A stretch of DNA of 64,000 bases, from the NCBI GenBank assembly GCA_963966185.1, contig CAWZYM010000416.1:42001-106000 (forward strand). The letters run 5' to 3'. Below, one piece after another: positions 12,416 to 24,885 of the stretch. The number at the start of each line of letters is the position of its first letter. Position 1 is the stretch's first letter. A program made the position numbers and the translations under genes. This DNA comes from Rhabditoides inermis (taxonomy: Eukaryota > Nematoda > Chromadorea > Rhabditida > Rhabditidae). The notes below the pieces were generated by a model, which was not told where the DNA came from, searched no databases, and saw only the letters and a program-made list of their open reading frames with translations.

Positions 12416-14417
12416 AAGGAATCACAAGGAACGCGCCACGGACACAGCGGCTCACGTGAGTCGTGGGGATGTAGGAGGGTGTGGTCTCTAGGCTTAGATG
12501 TACCAGCCTAGTTTTGGACGCGCTGTAGCGGGAGGGTAAGAATCTCGAGGTCGTAATTGTGAAGAGTATTACTTTCTTGTTGGCTTGTTCATGTGTTTTG
12601 AATTTGTACTTGTATGTGCATTCTCTTTGGTTATTTTGTCGTCTTTGTCGTTTGTTCTATTCCATTCATTTCTGTCTCCGCATATCATTCTCGCAGCGTT
12701 CTCTCTCTTTTGCGCACTTGCCTCCTTATCATTGTTGTATTGCCAATCCGCTCTCAGTGACACCCTCTCTCTCAGTATCGATCGATGCGAGAGGAGAGAG
12801 AGTGGCGGTCACACCAGTTGTTCTTTCTCGTGTGCTCGCGTGTTCACTTTGTGTCTGCATTTGTCTCTCAGTTGCATTTGTGTTGTTATGCGCGTGTTAT
12901 TTCCGCGTGTGTCTTCGCTTGCATATAATCACTCATCCATTGCAGTGGTGCACGCACAACTCGGACGAGGCAGCTTCGGCAGACAGCAGGTAGGTCGGTC
13001 AAACGGCTCGTCAAACCCGCTCACCACCCCACATTTGTGTTTTGTGTGTGTGTTCGTTTTGTCCGCGTCGTGTTTTGTCCGGCAGTACCTTGCCTTAGAG
13101 GTACAAGAGTCTGGCCGACTCAGGGTGGTCGTGCCCGTCATTCTGTTCAATTGGTGTCCCTTCGACTTGAGGTGCAGCTGCAGCTGCACAACAGGAGAGG
13201 TGAGTTTAGCAACAGAAGCACAAGTTCAGCTGACTTTTTGTTGTTTCAGCAAGCGCGAATTCGGAAGCAATAGCAACACACAGCAGCAGAGGTGAGACAA
13301 CACAGCTCAACATTTCGGTGGAGTGCTCGAACATGTGGGGTCAAAGTCGGAGTGAATCAAAGAGGAACAAGATGAATGCAAGCAAGTTTGAGAAGTATGG
13401 ACCGGTGGGGCACAGCGAGATGGGTAATAAGAACTCGCGCAGTGCGAGTAGTGGCAAGCGAAACAGCAGGTGGCATGGCGCAAGCTCAGACGACAGCTGG
13501 GAGGTGTTCGCGTCCACTGCCGGAATTCCGGCACAGTTCGCTAGGTATATCACGCGCTTCGAGGACGCAGTCGAAGCTCGCGCAGTTGATATGACCCCGC
13601 GACAGAAAGCCGCGCTGCTTAGGTGCAATGTGCGGGGCGCGGAGATGGTGTTCGCTGAGATGGGCGAGAGGAAGCACGACTATGACGCTTTGGTCGAGCG
13701 GCTGAAGGAGCATTTCGACGGTGGACACATCCATAATTTGTTGTGGCGGAACGCGACGTGACTGCTCAAGCAAAGGATGGACGAGAACATCCGCGCCTAC
13801 GCTCTCCGCTGCTGGGAGACAGTACAGGGATGCAGGGATGCTCCGCAGGTGGTGCGCGATATCCACACCATTCAGTCATTCATCGAGGGAACATGGAACG
13901 CAGAGATCCGAGTCCAAACTTCGATCGCCAGACAGATGGGTACATTGAAGGAGAGCAAGGACGACTTCCACGCGATAGTGCGGGAGGCGGAGCGCATCGA
14001 GTCGGTACTACTTGGCACTCGCCTACTGAAGAAACTGTGCGGCCACTGCGGGCAGTACGGACACATGGGATGCAACGGACTGGACCGCGATAGCGGCAAG
14101 GCCGGGATGAAGGAGGAGGTAGCTGATCAGGTGTTCAGCGTTCAGGCCGCCCGTCATTGCGACTATTGTGGTAAGGATGGACACTCAAATTCCTATTGTT
14201 CTCGGTTGAAGAGGGCCAGGAAACAGCTGGAGAAGCTGCACGCATTTGAGGCACAGCGCAGGGATAGATTGAGTGCGGGTGAGATCGAGGCGGCATCGAA
14301 CAGCCTCGCACATCTCTCTTTTCAGTAGAAGAGAGGCGATCGATATATGACCATTTCGTAAAATGCACCTCTTTGTATAAGCGCGGATCTGCCTGCGTGA
14401 ACACGAGTAGAGTAATA
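12416..14417 (+). mobile_element. LTR-retroelement remnant with gag only
   Basis: A 2-kb insert between repeat blocks. The first 900 bp are non-coding leader-like sequence, rich in GTTTGTCT-like pyrimidines, ending in a stretch with TTTCGGTGGAGTGCTCGAA. A gag frame follows at 13318-14328, and the insert stops about 90 bp later at the 11-bp satellite. No pol and no recognisable pair of LTRs. The stretch 12416-13317 otherwise holds nothing I can assign. Confidence 0.65.
13318..14328 (+). pseudogene. Retroelement gag with two CCHC knuckles, one in-frame TGA
   Basis: The frame from ATG 13333 (or 13372) encodes a capsid-like region (FASTAGIPAQFARYITRF), meets TGA at 13759-13761 and continues in the same frame through a capsid C-terminal type motif (MDENIRAYALRCW). 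Two zinc knuckles follow: CGHCGQYGHMGC, with irregular spacing, and CDYCGKDGHSNSYC. Total length of about 330 residues is normal for a Ty3/gypsy or BEL gag, a structural protein that packages element RNA. The TGA lies in a CpG context (CGACGTGA), so C-to-T decay of a CGA codon is likely. Without pol this copy cannot move alone. Confidence 0.8.
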
Positions 14418-14451
14418 TTATATGTGATGTTTATGTGATGTGTATGTGACG

Positions 14452-14999
14452 TACTGTCCCGATCACAAGCTTTGACCATTCGGCCGTGACGTCCCGGCCC
14501 GGGCCGTGACATAGCGTGAAATTGATTATATCTCGTTATCAGATTAAACTAAAAATAAACCAAGATCACCATTAAATTCAGCGTGCATGATTTGCCCGGA
14601 AAGCATATTTCAATCTCATTTTCATCATTCAAATTGACATCCGGGTGCCCATGTGAGAAACACGGTTCAGCATGAAAAGAAGCCGCTGTGATGGAAGTCA
14701 CATTGAGTATAGATAAACGAACTTTCGGATTTATACATATCTATATGTTGTTGATCTATATACAAAAAATTACAGTGAATATTATTTCACTCGTCGAGAA
14801 ATTTCGATGCAAAGTGGCCGTTTCAAATTGACATCATTTGATCTAGACGCTTTTGAAATGCTCAATGACGTCCGATCGAAATGAGAGTTGCACCTCTGAA
14901 CTTCCAATCTTTCACTCCATATTATGATAATGTTGTTTCAAAATTTCGTTTTCGTGATTTCCACTATGTGGAAATCACGCACTTTATTTATCACGCACG
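14452..14999. mobile_element. tRNA-like repeat unit, copy 2
   Basis: Nearly identical to 4707-5254. The minus-strand A-box-like CGGCCGAATGG is better preserved here. The hairpin with stem CGTGATTTCCA is at 14953-14979. Confidence 0.6.
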
Positions 15000-15110
15000 C
15001 ACACTACACACTTTATTTACCCTACAAACTTACTCTACACACTCACCCTACACACTTTAGTTACCCTACAAACTTACCCTACACACTTTAGTTACCCTAC
15101 ACATTTACAT
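15000..15110. repeat. TTACCC-type tandem repeat, block 4
   Basis: 13- and 18-bp units as in the other blocks. Confidence 0.88.
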
Positions 15111-15815
15111 CACGTATACATCACAACATCACATATACATCACGTATACATCACGTGATGTTTACGTGATGTATGTGATGTTTACGTGATGTATACGTAA
15201 TGTATATGTGATGTACCCTACACACTTTAGTTACATATACATCACATATACATCACGTATACATCACATATACATCACATATACATCACATATATATCAC
15301 GTATACATCACATATACATTACGTATACATCACGTATACATCACATATACACTACGTATACATCACGTAAACATCACATACATCACGTAAACATCACGTG
15401 ATGTATACGTGATGTATATGTGATGTGTATGTGATGTTGTGATGTATACGTGATGTATATGTGATGTATATGTGATGTATATTTGATGTGTATGTGATGT
15501 ATACGTGATGTATACGTGATGTATATGTGATGTAAACGTGATGTATACGTGATGTATACGTGATGTATACGTGATGTATACGTGATGTATACGTGATGTA
15601 TACGTGATGTATACGTGATGTATATGTGATGTATATGTGATGTATATGTGATGTATATGTGATGTATATGTGATGTATACGTGATGTATATGTGATGTAT
15701 ATGTGATGTATATGTGATGTATATGTGATGTATATGTGATGTGTATGTGATGTATACGTGATGTATATGTGATGTATACGTTATGTATACGTGATGTATA
15801 CGTGATGTATACGTG
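15111..15815. repeat. 11-bp satellite with orientation switches
   Basis: Forward and reverse arrays, closely matching 5346-5930 including the rare variant TATATTTGATGTG. It belongs to a duplication of about 1.2 kb with 4700-5930. It ends exactly at the ATG region of the next LINE fragment. Confidence 0.93.
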
Positions 15816-16424
15816 ATGACGACTGTCGTCAAGGAGCTGCAAGTGAAGCAGGACAGCCTGGCGGTACAGATGAAAGAGGTGAGTGAGCGTGTGGACAAGT
15901 TGCTTGCAGGCCAGCCGCCCGCGGCCCGCTCGTTCGCCTCTGTGGTGGGCGGCGGGTCGACGGCCGCCCAGGTTCAACTGGTGCGCAAGGCTGTCCGCGA
16001 GGAGAGCCAGGATGAGCTTCGCAAGAAGCGCGTCTTCATCAAACACGTTGGCGAGAAGGAAGACGGCGCTGATTACATGCGTGAGTTGTGCTCGAAGCTA
16101 GATCTGGCCTCCCCGGTGGAGGTTTTTCGGGTGGGCCGTGCGCGGCAAGGCGATCAGCCTCCGCGCCCGCTCATCTGCGAGTTCCCTTCCGAGAACGATG
16201 TCTACTCGTTCCTCAAGAAGCTCCACGCCGACGTCCGTGCCAACAAGCTGCAGGTGAGCGCTCGACCAGATTACAGTCCATCCGAGATGTCGCTGTACAA
16301 AGCGGCGTGGAAGGAAGCCATCTCTCGCAACGACGCCGCCAAGAAGCGGCAGTGGACAGTGCGCAACTGCAAGCTGGTCAAGCTGGAGACGGCCACCGAG
16401 TGGACGCCGCGCGGAGACCAGTGA
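15816..16424 (+). CDS. LINE ORF1 protein (coiled coil plus RRM-like domain)
   Basis: About 203 residues. The N-terminal 40 residues are heptad-like and charged (KELQVKQDSLAVQMKEV), consistent with a trimerising coiled coil. An Ala/Gly linker (FASVVGGGS) and then a region resembling the RRM fold of LINE ORF1 proteins follow (KKRVFIKHVGEKED, PLICEFPSENDVYSFLKK). The C-terminus is basic. ORF1 proteins bind element RNA and act as chaperones; this role is inferred from type and position before an endonuclease frame. GC content is clearly higher than in the satellites around it. The first codons lie at the satellite border, so the true start may be lost. Confidence 0.7.
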   Translation: MTTVVKELQVKQDSLAVQMKEVSERVDKLLAGQPPAARSFASVVGGGSTAAQVQLVRKAVREESQDELRKKRVFIKHVGEKEDGADYMRELCSKLDLASPVEVFRVGRARQGDQPPRPLICEFPSENDVYSFLKKLHADVRANKLQVSARPDYSPSEMSLYKAAWKEAISRNDAAKKRQWTVRNCKLVKLETATEWTPRGDQ

Positions 16425-16716
16425 GCCGCAAGCCCCTGTCTGTTTGTCAAGTAAACGCACGCTCTATACGTAACAACGTCCAACTATATCGAGATTACAT
16501 TGCTTCTAACAACATTGATATTCTGTCTGTGTGTGAGACTTGGCTTGACACTAGCATTCCGGATTCATTCATATCGGATGGCGAGTATCAAGTTTTTCGT
16601 AAGGATAGAGTGCAGAGAGATGAGAGCCGAGTCGCCCTTGGTGGCGGCGTCGCTATCCTCGCCCGACACTCTATTCCCATGTCCCTCGTCGAAACTACGC
16701 CTGATGTTGAGATTAG
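16425..16716 (+). pseudogene. N-terminal endonuclease piece of LINE ORF2
   Basis: The open frame after the ORF1 stop gives CQVNARSIRNN, ILSVCETWLD and LGGGVAILAR, the first blocks of an AP-type endonuclease (Asn, Glu and the GGGV strand). It is cut at about 16716 and fused in frame with satellite-encoded peptide. The catalytic Asp/His blocks and the reverse transcriptase are missing. Confidence 0.8.
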
Positions 16717-19645
16717 ATCACGTATACATCACGTATACATCACATATACATCACGTATACATCACGTATACATCACATACACATCACATATACATCACAT
16801 ATACATCACATATACATCACGTATACATCACGTATACATCACGTATACATCACGTATACATCACGTATACATCACGTATACATCAAATATACATCACGTA
16901 TACATCACGTATACATCACATATACATCACGTATACATCACGTATACATCACATACACATCACATATACATCACATATACATCAGATATACATCACGTAT
17001 ACATCACGTATACATCACATATACATCACGTATACATCACGTATACATAACGTATACATAACGTACACATCACGTATACATCACGTATACATCACGTATA
17101 CATCACATATATGTACATCACATACACATGACATATACATCACATATACATAACATATACATCACATATACATCACATATACATCACATATACATCACGT
17201 ATACATCACGTATACATCACGTATACATCACGTATACATCACGTATACATCACATATACATCACATATACATCACGTATACATCACGTATACATCACTTA
17301 TACATCACATATACATCACGTATACATCACATATACATCACGTATACATCACGTATACATCACGTATACATCACATATACATCACGTATACATCACGTAT
17401 ACATAACGTATACATAACGTACACATCACGTATACATCACGTATACATCACGTATACATCACATATACATCACATACACATCACATATACATCACATATA
17501 CATCACATATACATCACGTATACATCACGTATACATCACATATACATCACGTATACATCACATATACATCACGTATACATCATTTATACATCACATATAC
17601 ATCACGTATACATCACATATACATCACGTATACATCACATATACATCACGTATACATCACGTATACATCACGTATACATAACGTACACATCACGTATACA
17701 TCACGTATACATCACGTATACATCACATATACATCACATACACATCACATATACATCACATATACATCACATATACATCACATATACATCACGTATACAT
17801 CACGTATACATCACATATACATCACATATACATCACGTATACATCACGTATACATCACATATACATCACATATACATCACGTATACATCACGTATACATC
17901 ACATATACATCACATATACATCACATATACATCACATATACATCACATATACATCACGTATACATCACGTATACATCACGTATACATCATGTATACATCA
18001 CATATACATCACATATACATCACGTATACATCACGTATACATCACATATGCATCACGTATACATCACATATACATCACATATACATCACATATACATCAC
18101 ATATACATCACGTATACATCACATATACATCACGTATACATCACGTATACATCACGTATACATCACGTATACATCACGTATACATCACGTATACATCACG
18201 TATACATCACGTATACATCACGTAAACATCACGTATACATCACATATACATCACATATACATCACGTATACATCACGTATACATCACTTATACATCACAT
18301 ATACATCACATATACATCACGTATACATCATTTATACATCACATATACATCACGTATACATCACGTATACATCACGTATACATCACGTATACAAGACATA
18401 CACATGACATATACATCACATATACATAACATATACATCACATATACATCACATATACATCACATATACATCACGTATACATCACGTATACATCACGTAT
18501 ACATCACGTATACATCACGTATACATCACATATACATCACATATACATCACGTATACATCACGTATACATCACTTATACATCACATATACATCACGTATA
18601 CATCACATATACATCACGTATACATCACGTATACATCACGTATACATCACATATACATCACGTATACATCACGTATACATAACGTATACATAACGTACAC
18701 ATCACGTATACATCACGTATACATCACGTATACATCACATATACATCACATACACATCACATATACATCACATATACATCACATATACATCACGTATACA
18801 TCACGTATACATCACATATACATCACGTATACATCACATATACATCACGTATACATCATTTATACATCACATATACATCACGTATACATCACATATACAT
18901 CACGTATACATCACATATACATCACGTATACATCACGTATACATCACGTATACATAACGTACACATCACGTATACATCACGTATACATCACGTATACATC
19001 ACATATACATCACATACACATCACATATACATCACATATACATCACATATACATCACATATACATCACGTATACATCACGTATACATCACATATACATCA
19101 CATATACATCACGTATACATCACGTATACATCACATATACATCACATATACATCACGTATACATCACGTATACATCACATATACATCACATATACATCAC
19201 ATATACATCACATATACATCACATATACATCACGTATACATCACGTATACATCACGTATACATCATGTATACATCACATATACATCACATATACATCACG
19301 TATACATCACGTATACATCACATATGCATCACGTATACATCACATATACATCACATATACATCACATATACATCACATATACATCACATATACATCACAT
19401 ATACATCACGTATACATCACGTATACATCACGTATACATCACGTATACATCACGTATACATCACGTATACATCACGTATACATCACGTATACATCACGTA
19501 TACATCACGTATACATCACGTATACATCACGTATACATCACATGTACATCACGTATACATCACGTATACATCACATACACATCACATATACATCACATAT
19601 ACATCACATATACATCACGTATACATCACAACATCACATATACAG
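16717..19645. repeat. 11-bp satellite, 2.9-kb forward array with higher-order repeat
   Basis: Nearly pure ATACATCAC(A/G)T. Rare variants (CATACACATGACAT, CATAACGTATACATAACG, CATCATGTATAC, CACATATGCATC) recur at a fixed distance of 1276 bp, which is 116 units. The segment 17121 to about 18110 equals 18397 to about 19390. Confidence 0.95.
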
Positions 19646-19742
19646 CGGAAACTGAGAGAAAATCGGGCGTTTTATATCGAAATCTGTGTCATGGGCGAAT
19701 TGACAAACCAAACTCGTTAACATGTTTGCAGAGCAACGAGAG

Positions 19743-19787
<45 letters not shown>

Positions 19788-20521
19788 AAATCGAGAGAGG
19801 CCGATTTGTTACTTACTCACCCTACTGGTTATTTGCCCGGTTAGTCGGTGGTTTTTGGTCTCTGTGAAATCTTTTTGCTCTGCAAACAGTGACGAATTCT
19901 TCTCTCGTCATTCCAAAACGTCACTTGATTACTGCTATCAAAAATCAAAAAATCAAAATCAAATGTTTATTCGGAATCGCAAATATGATTATGACACGTA
20001 CGAAACGAAATCACTCATAAGAACCTAAGATGGTATTATAGATTTTTGCGCCGAATGGAAGGTGCAGGTTCACTAATCGGGCTCTTGCATTTCCATCCAT
20101 AGAGGGCCGTCGTCTTGCGGACCATACCATTGAACCAATATTGACGTAGATGTTGATAATCGATCGATATCCATCGATAATCCAAAGCGCGGCAACTCCA
20201 GTAACAAACTGACCGCAAGGAACGATATCCACTCCACATAGTGCCCATAGTGATCCAATCCTCGAGCTAGCGTTGCTGACTTCCATATTGGGCTACTCCG
20301 CGCGGGCCCAGCGTTTCTCACGGAGGATTCCAGAACAAACGGCGGCGACGACCGGCGGTGCGAGAAATGCACCCAACCGGCCGCCGTGACGAAAAGAAAT
20401 GGAATGGAATGGAATGGAATTACTGCTATACAGTCGGTTTAGGCCGTAATCGACTACCCAAATTGCGAAGTCTGCAATGTGTTTGCATACTGTTAGTTTT
20501 GCATCAATCCATATTTAAGAT
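19646..20521. other. Intergenic; GA tract in a small inverted repeat, short GGAAT tract
   Basis: No exon that I can support. A GA array at 19740-19782 is bracketed by a perfect 14-bp inverted repeat (TGTTTGCAGAGCAA at 19723-19736 and its complement at 19875-19888). Four GGAAT units lie at 20401-20420. The stretch 19997-20040 resembles 30074-30124. A minus-strand open frame of 91 codons at 20011-20286 has no recognisable domain. Confidence 0.6.
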
Positions 20522-21384
20522 TTACCTCATAATCAAATTGTCTAGTTTTGATCCGCGAACATAATTGTATACGTAGAAAAATACTATTTCGAGAATGAAT
20601 AAAACGAAGGCACCAGCGTAACCGTACAATAGAACCTGCAAAACTTTTTAACAGTTTGATGAGTTCTTTTTTTACACTGAATTCAACGAATTCAGAGAAG
20701 AGTCAGGATGTGAAGACGCTCAGATGCACACTTTTACATTACATGTGTCGATAAAAATACCATAATAATCGTATTGTAATGTATAATATGAAATCCGCAA
20801 ACCTCAAATATAATGCGCATGTTGGCTAGAGGAATAGGGAAAGCGACCAAACTGCCAGGAACCTTCTGGAATTCCCTTGGTCGATTGGTATAGCGACGCC
20901 ACCAAAACAAGTTTACCTATAAAAAAGGTTTAAAAAAAATATGTAATGAACATTTTTCAAAGGGTTAAAAACTCTTTTCACTTTGTCTTCGCTGAACATT
21001 TTCAAAATGATCTCGTTGAACTTCTCCACAATTTTCCTCGGCGTCGATTTGTGAAGGAAGTAGGAGTAGCCGAATGGTCTGAAAATCATAAATAAAAATA
21101 AAAAATTAATAAAAAAAAACGCGAACCTGCCAACTTCCGTGTTTGTGAACAATTCCGTGCGGATTTTCGAGTCCACTGGAAGTGAGACTCTGAAACATGG
21201 ATATTTAAAATTGATATACAAAATAATATACAATAATAATATTAATATAAAATAATAAAATAAATAATACTCACTGCACCAGCTCGCACATGTTGTATCC
21301 GGGGTCGTCGCTGACATACGCATCCGCCAGCATCAGCTCGGTGACCAGAGAGGGTTCGGAGCAGACCTGCAGAGAGGGGGGGGG

Positions 21385-21436
<52 letters not shown>

Positions 21437-23328
21437 TGTTGCTACAAACAAGAAAACATAAATTGCAAATTACAGTTCCGTTTAGCTATTGAAATGATGA
21501 GTGATGACCTAAAAGCCAAATTTCGAATTTAACATTTCGAAAAAAGAACAGATCTCGAGATCGATTGCAACGAGAAATTGAATGACAAATATTTTCATTA
21601 CCTTGTTCAACAACTTGTGCAGTTCACTCTCAACCATGACAACAGAACTAGAGACGTTGCGACCGTAGAAGAGAAGTCGCTGGAAATAAATGTGAGTCGA
21701 TGTTTTTCCTTATCTTTTTCATATAATGTTTATTTTTCTTATTGATATATATTCTTCTAGAATGTTCTTCAATCTTCATTTACTTCGGTCATCTTTGAAC
21801 CCTCAAATCAATCAAATCAAAAATTTTTATCCAGGATCTCTATACACATTCCAATGGTTTGGTTCGCTATGGAGCTGGTCCCGTGAGCATAATCCGCTTC
21901 CATTCGTCGCAGTCGTCTCTTCTTGCTAGTCTCGTCCAGGTCTTCCCGCTCAGTCCTTGTCGCTCCATCATCTCCTCCAAGTCGTCGCTCCACTTCACGT
22001 ACGGCGCTCCCACTCTCCTCTTCTGTCCAAACGGTCTCCATTCAGTTACTCGGCGCGACCATCGGTTGTTGAAGTTGGCCACCTTCCTCGCCCAGCTCGC
22101 CTTCCTCCTCCAAGCAATCTCCATCACGTCCTTCATTCCCGTCAGTCCTCGTACAGTCGTATTCCTCATCCTGTCGCGCAGGCTCACATTCAACATCGCT
22201 CGCTCCATTCTTCGCTGCATCCGCCGCAGTCCCTCCTTCTGTTCCTCTGTCAACGCCCACGCCTCGCTTCCGTAGAGGACTCCCGGCAGTACGCACGTAT
22301 ACATCACTGCTAGTTTTCTCTTCATCGGCGCTCTCCTATGCGTCAGAAACCGTCGATGCTTGTTGAAGGCTCCCCATGCGCAGCCCATTCGTCTCCCCAC
22401 TTCTGTCACGTCCTTGTCCTTGCTTATATCGACTCCCAGGTACTTGAACCCTCAAACTTTGCTAATAGCATGCAACGAGTGAAACTCGAGCGTGTCAGTA
22501 ATAGGAAACTATGTACGCACTACGCGTTGGTTGACGTGACAGCATTAGAAAAATGAATAAATAACAATAACAATAATAGTGTACTATTTATATTTTTGAA
22601 TAAATAATTAAAATGAATACCTCTTCTTCCGTGATGAAGCCGGCGTTTTTCACTATGATTCGACTCGCGCCGCTTTGCAGATCCGAAATCAGGCCATCGA
22701 AACTGGAAACGTCAAGATCAGACCGACATTTGTATTTCTCAACACTTGATTTTCTTTTAACAAGAGATTACTACTGTTATCATTTCGCAAAACCATTCGT
22801 TGTTGAACGCACACGTGTGAGGACTACCGGAACAAATATGTGTGTATCGTATTACATTGTGTCTCAAAAATCAAAAAAAGTGCATTACCCAATTCCGACC
22901 CTATTTTCTCTCTGTAATGCAAAATCGAATTTTCCAATAACGTGGACAAAATCCACCCCAAGAACAAAGTACTGATTTCCTTGAATGTCCGATTCACGTG
23001 AACGCCTTACAATATAATAATTCCAGTAACGAGTACAGAGACTGACCGCTACTATATGAGGACATGGATCAGTATATCGTCAGACTCACGTGAACAAAAA
23101 AATCCCGTAACGTGCTCGGAACATACAGTTGGCAGTGCCAAATGACCGAAAGGACCAGAAAATTTGAGATTGAAAAATACAAATCGTCAATTCTCAACAA
23201 CTCACGTGAACGCCCTGTACTTGGGCGCGGATATACTGCCAGTGTAGCCGGCGGTGTAGTTCCAGTAGATGAACATCAGAGAGAGCATGTAGAAGGGGGT
23301 GGAGAGGCTGGGAGGGGAGAGGATGAGG

Positions 23329-23377
<49 letters not shown>

Positions 23378-24827
23378 GGGAGAGAGGGAGAGAGGGAGAG
23401 AGGGAGAGAGGGAGAGAGGGAGAGAGGGAGAGAGGGAGAGAGGGAGAGAGGGAGAGAGGGAGAGAGGGAGAGAGGGAGAGAGGGAGAGAGGGAGAGAGGG
23501 GGAGAGAGGGAGAGAGGGAGAGAGGGAGAGAGGGAGAGAGAGAAGGGGGAGAGGGAAAGAGAGAGAGGAGAGAGAAAGAAAGAGAGGAAAAGAGGAGAGA
23601 GGGGGAGAGGTAGGGGAGAGAAAGGGAGAAAGAGAGAGGGGAGGGAGAGGGAGAGAGAGAGAGGGGGGGGAGAGAGGGGGGAGGGAGAGAGAGAGAGAGG
23701 AGAGAGAGGGGAGAGAGAGAGAGAGAGTCACCGCTGATAGTTCCGCATCCTCCAGAAAGCCTTCATATCGTATAGATCCCATGCGATCGAGTGGAAGAAA
23801 TGACAGACTAAAAATGTACATACGTTTCACGCATGTGGTTTAGGTTGCCGTGAATTGTTGATAACAATTTTGTGATGATGAAAGTAGCTAAGTAGTAAGA
23901 ATAATGACAGAAAATGACAGAGCAGACGCGTTGTTTTATCGTACTAACAGTTTGTTAATCGACTAGTATGCTTTATAGCATGTTAGTCAAACTAGTAATT
24001 AGTCACAATAAACCCACCCGATCTATACCGCTTCTCCCTTCTAATACATGGCTGGAGAACGTAGACGATTGATTCTCCCCAGAATACTTTCAAGTAGAAT
24101 ATGATGGCCAGATAGTAAAAGTTTGGCTGGAAAAAAGTAGATTATTATTACATCATTAGACATTACTATAAAAAAGAGCTTTACATCGAACACAATATAT
24201 CCGCGAATGTTGGAAGTGGTTTGGACGGTGCGCCGGCGATAGTAGGACTCATGTAAAAAAGAAAATGTATAAATGACAAAACTGTCCTACATAGCACCTT
24301 CTGTTTCTACGGTTTCTTTCTTTTTTCGTTTCATTCTACAACTTACAGTTATCTTGCTCTTTTTAGAAATAACTAATCCACTAACCATTTCGTATATGAT
24401 ATACTGGGTAGGCGTGAATGCTTTCAATCTGTCCGGGCGAATCGTGTACTCCTCGAGGGTGCCCAAGGTGGTGCCGTTTACGACCTACATAAATACTTTT
24501 TTCAAATCTTAAACACCAAACACGCAACTGTACTACGTTACTGCGTTACGGTACATAACGTTTCTTTACGAATGTTTAGTCAGAATTTGTGAAAACGATC
24601 TTGGCCAGGCGCCGAACTGCCGCAGAGCGCGAATGACTGGTACCGGTACTGGGAAACCAGTACAGTACCGTATCAGTATCAGTATCTCAGAGTATCTTAC
24701 CGTGGGTAGAGAGAAGGATTCGGCGCACTTTCCGGTTGAGAGTTTAAAAACTACTTTTTTTCCCAACCCACCATTTCAAACAGCCCCGTCCAGCGACCAG
24801 TGGTCTTGTCGATACTCCCGCCTGAAA

Positions 24828-24885
<58 letters not shown>

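Larger units (their letters stand above)
15816..16716 (+). mobile_element. LINE fragment: complete ORF1 and start of ORF2, 3' part missing
   Basis: Satellite runs directly into the ORF1 start codon region at 15816, and the copy ends at about 16716 inside the endonuclease, again at a satellite border. Ordinary incomplete reverse transcription removes the 5' end of a LINE; here the 3' end is lost instead. Confidence 0.75.

Noticed and set aside
12559..13295. Plus-strand frames of up to 236 codons before gag
   Set aside because: Ser/Cys/Val/Leu-rich composition from a T-rich leader; no domain and no consistent start.
13759..13761. TGA as a selenocysteine or programmed readthrough codon in gag
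   Set aside because: No supporting structure seen; CpG decay is simpler.
16717..19645. CRISPR-like array
   Set aside because: The repeats are 11 bp and contiguous with no spacers, and the genome is eukaryotic.
20011..20286. Minus-strand 91-codon frame as a gene
   Set aside because: No domain, and the other two frames of the same stretch are equally open.
20401..20420. GGAAT repeat as a centromeric satellite
   Set aside because: Only four units.
23112..23843. Glu/Arg/Gly-rich and Ser/Leu-rich frames
   Set aside because: Purine tract in an intron of the channel gene.
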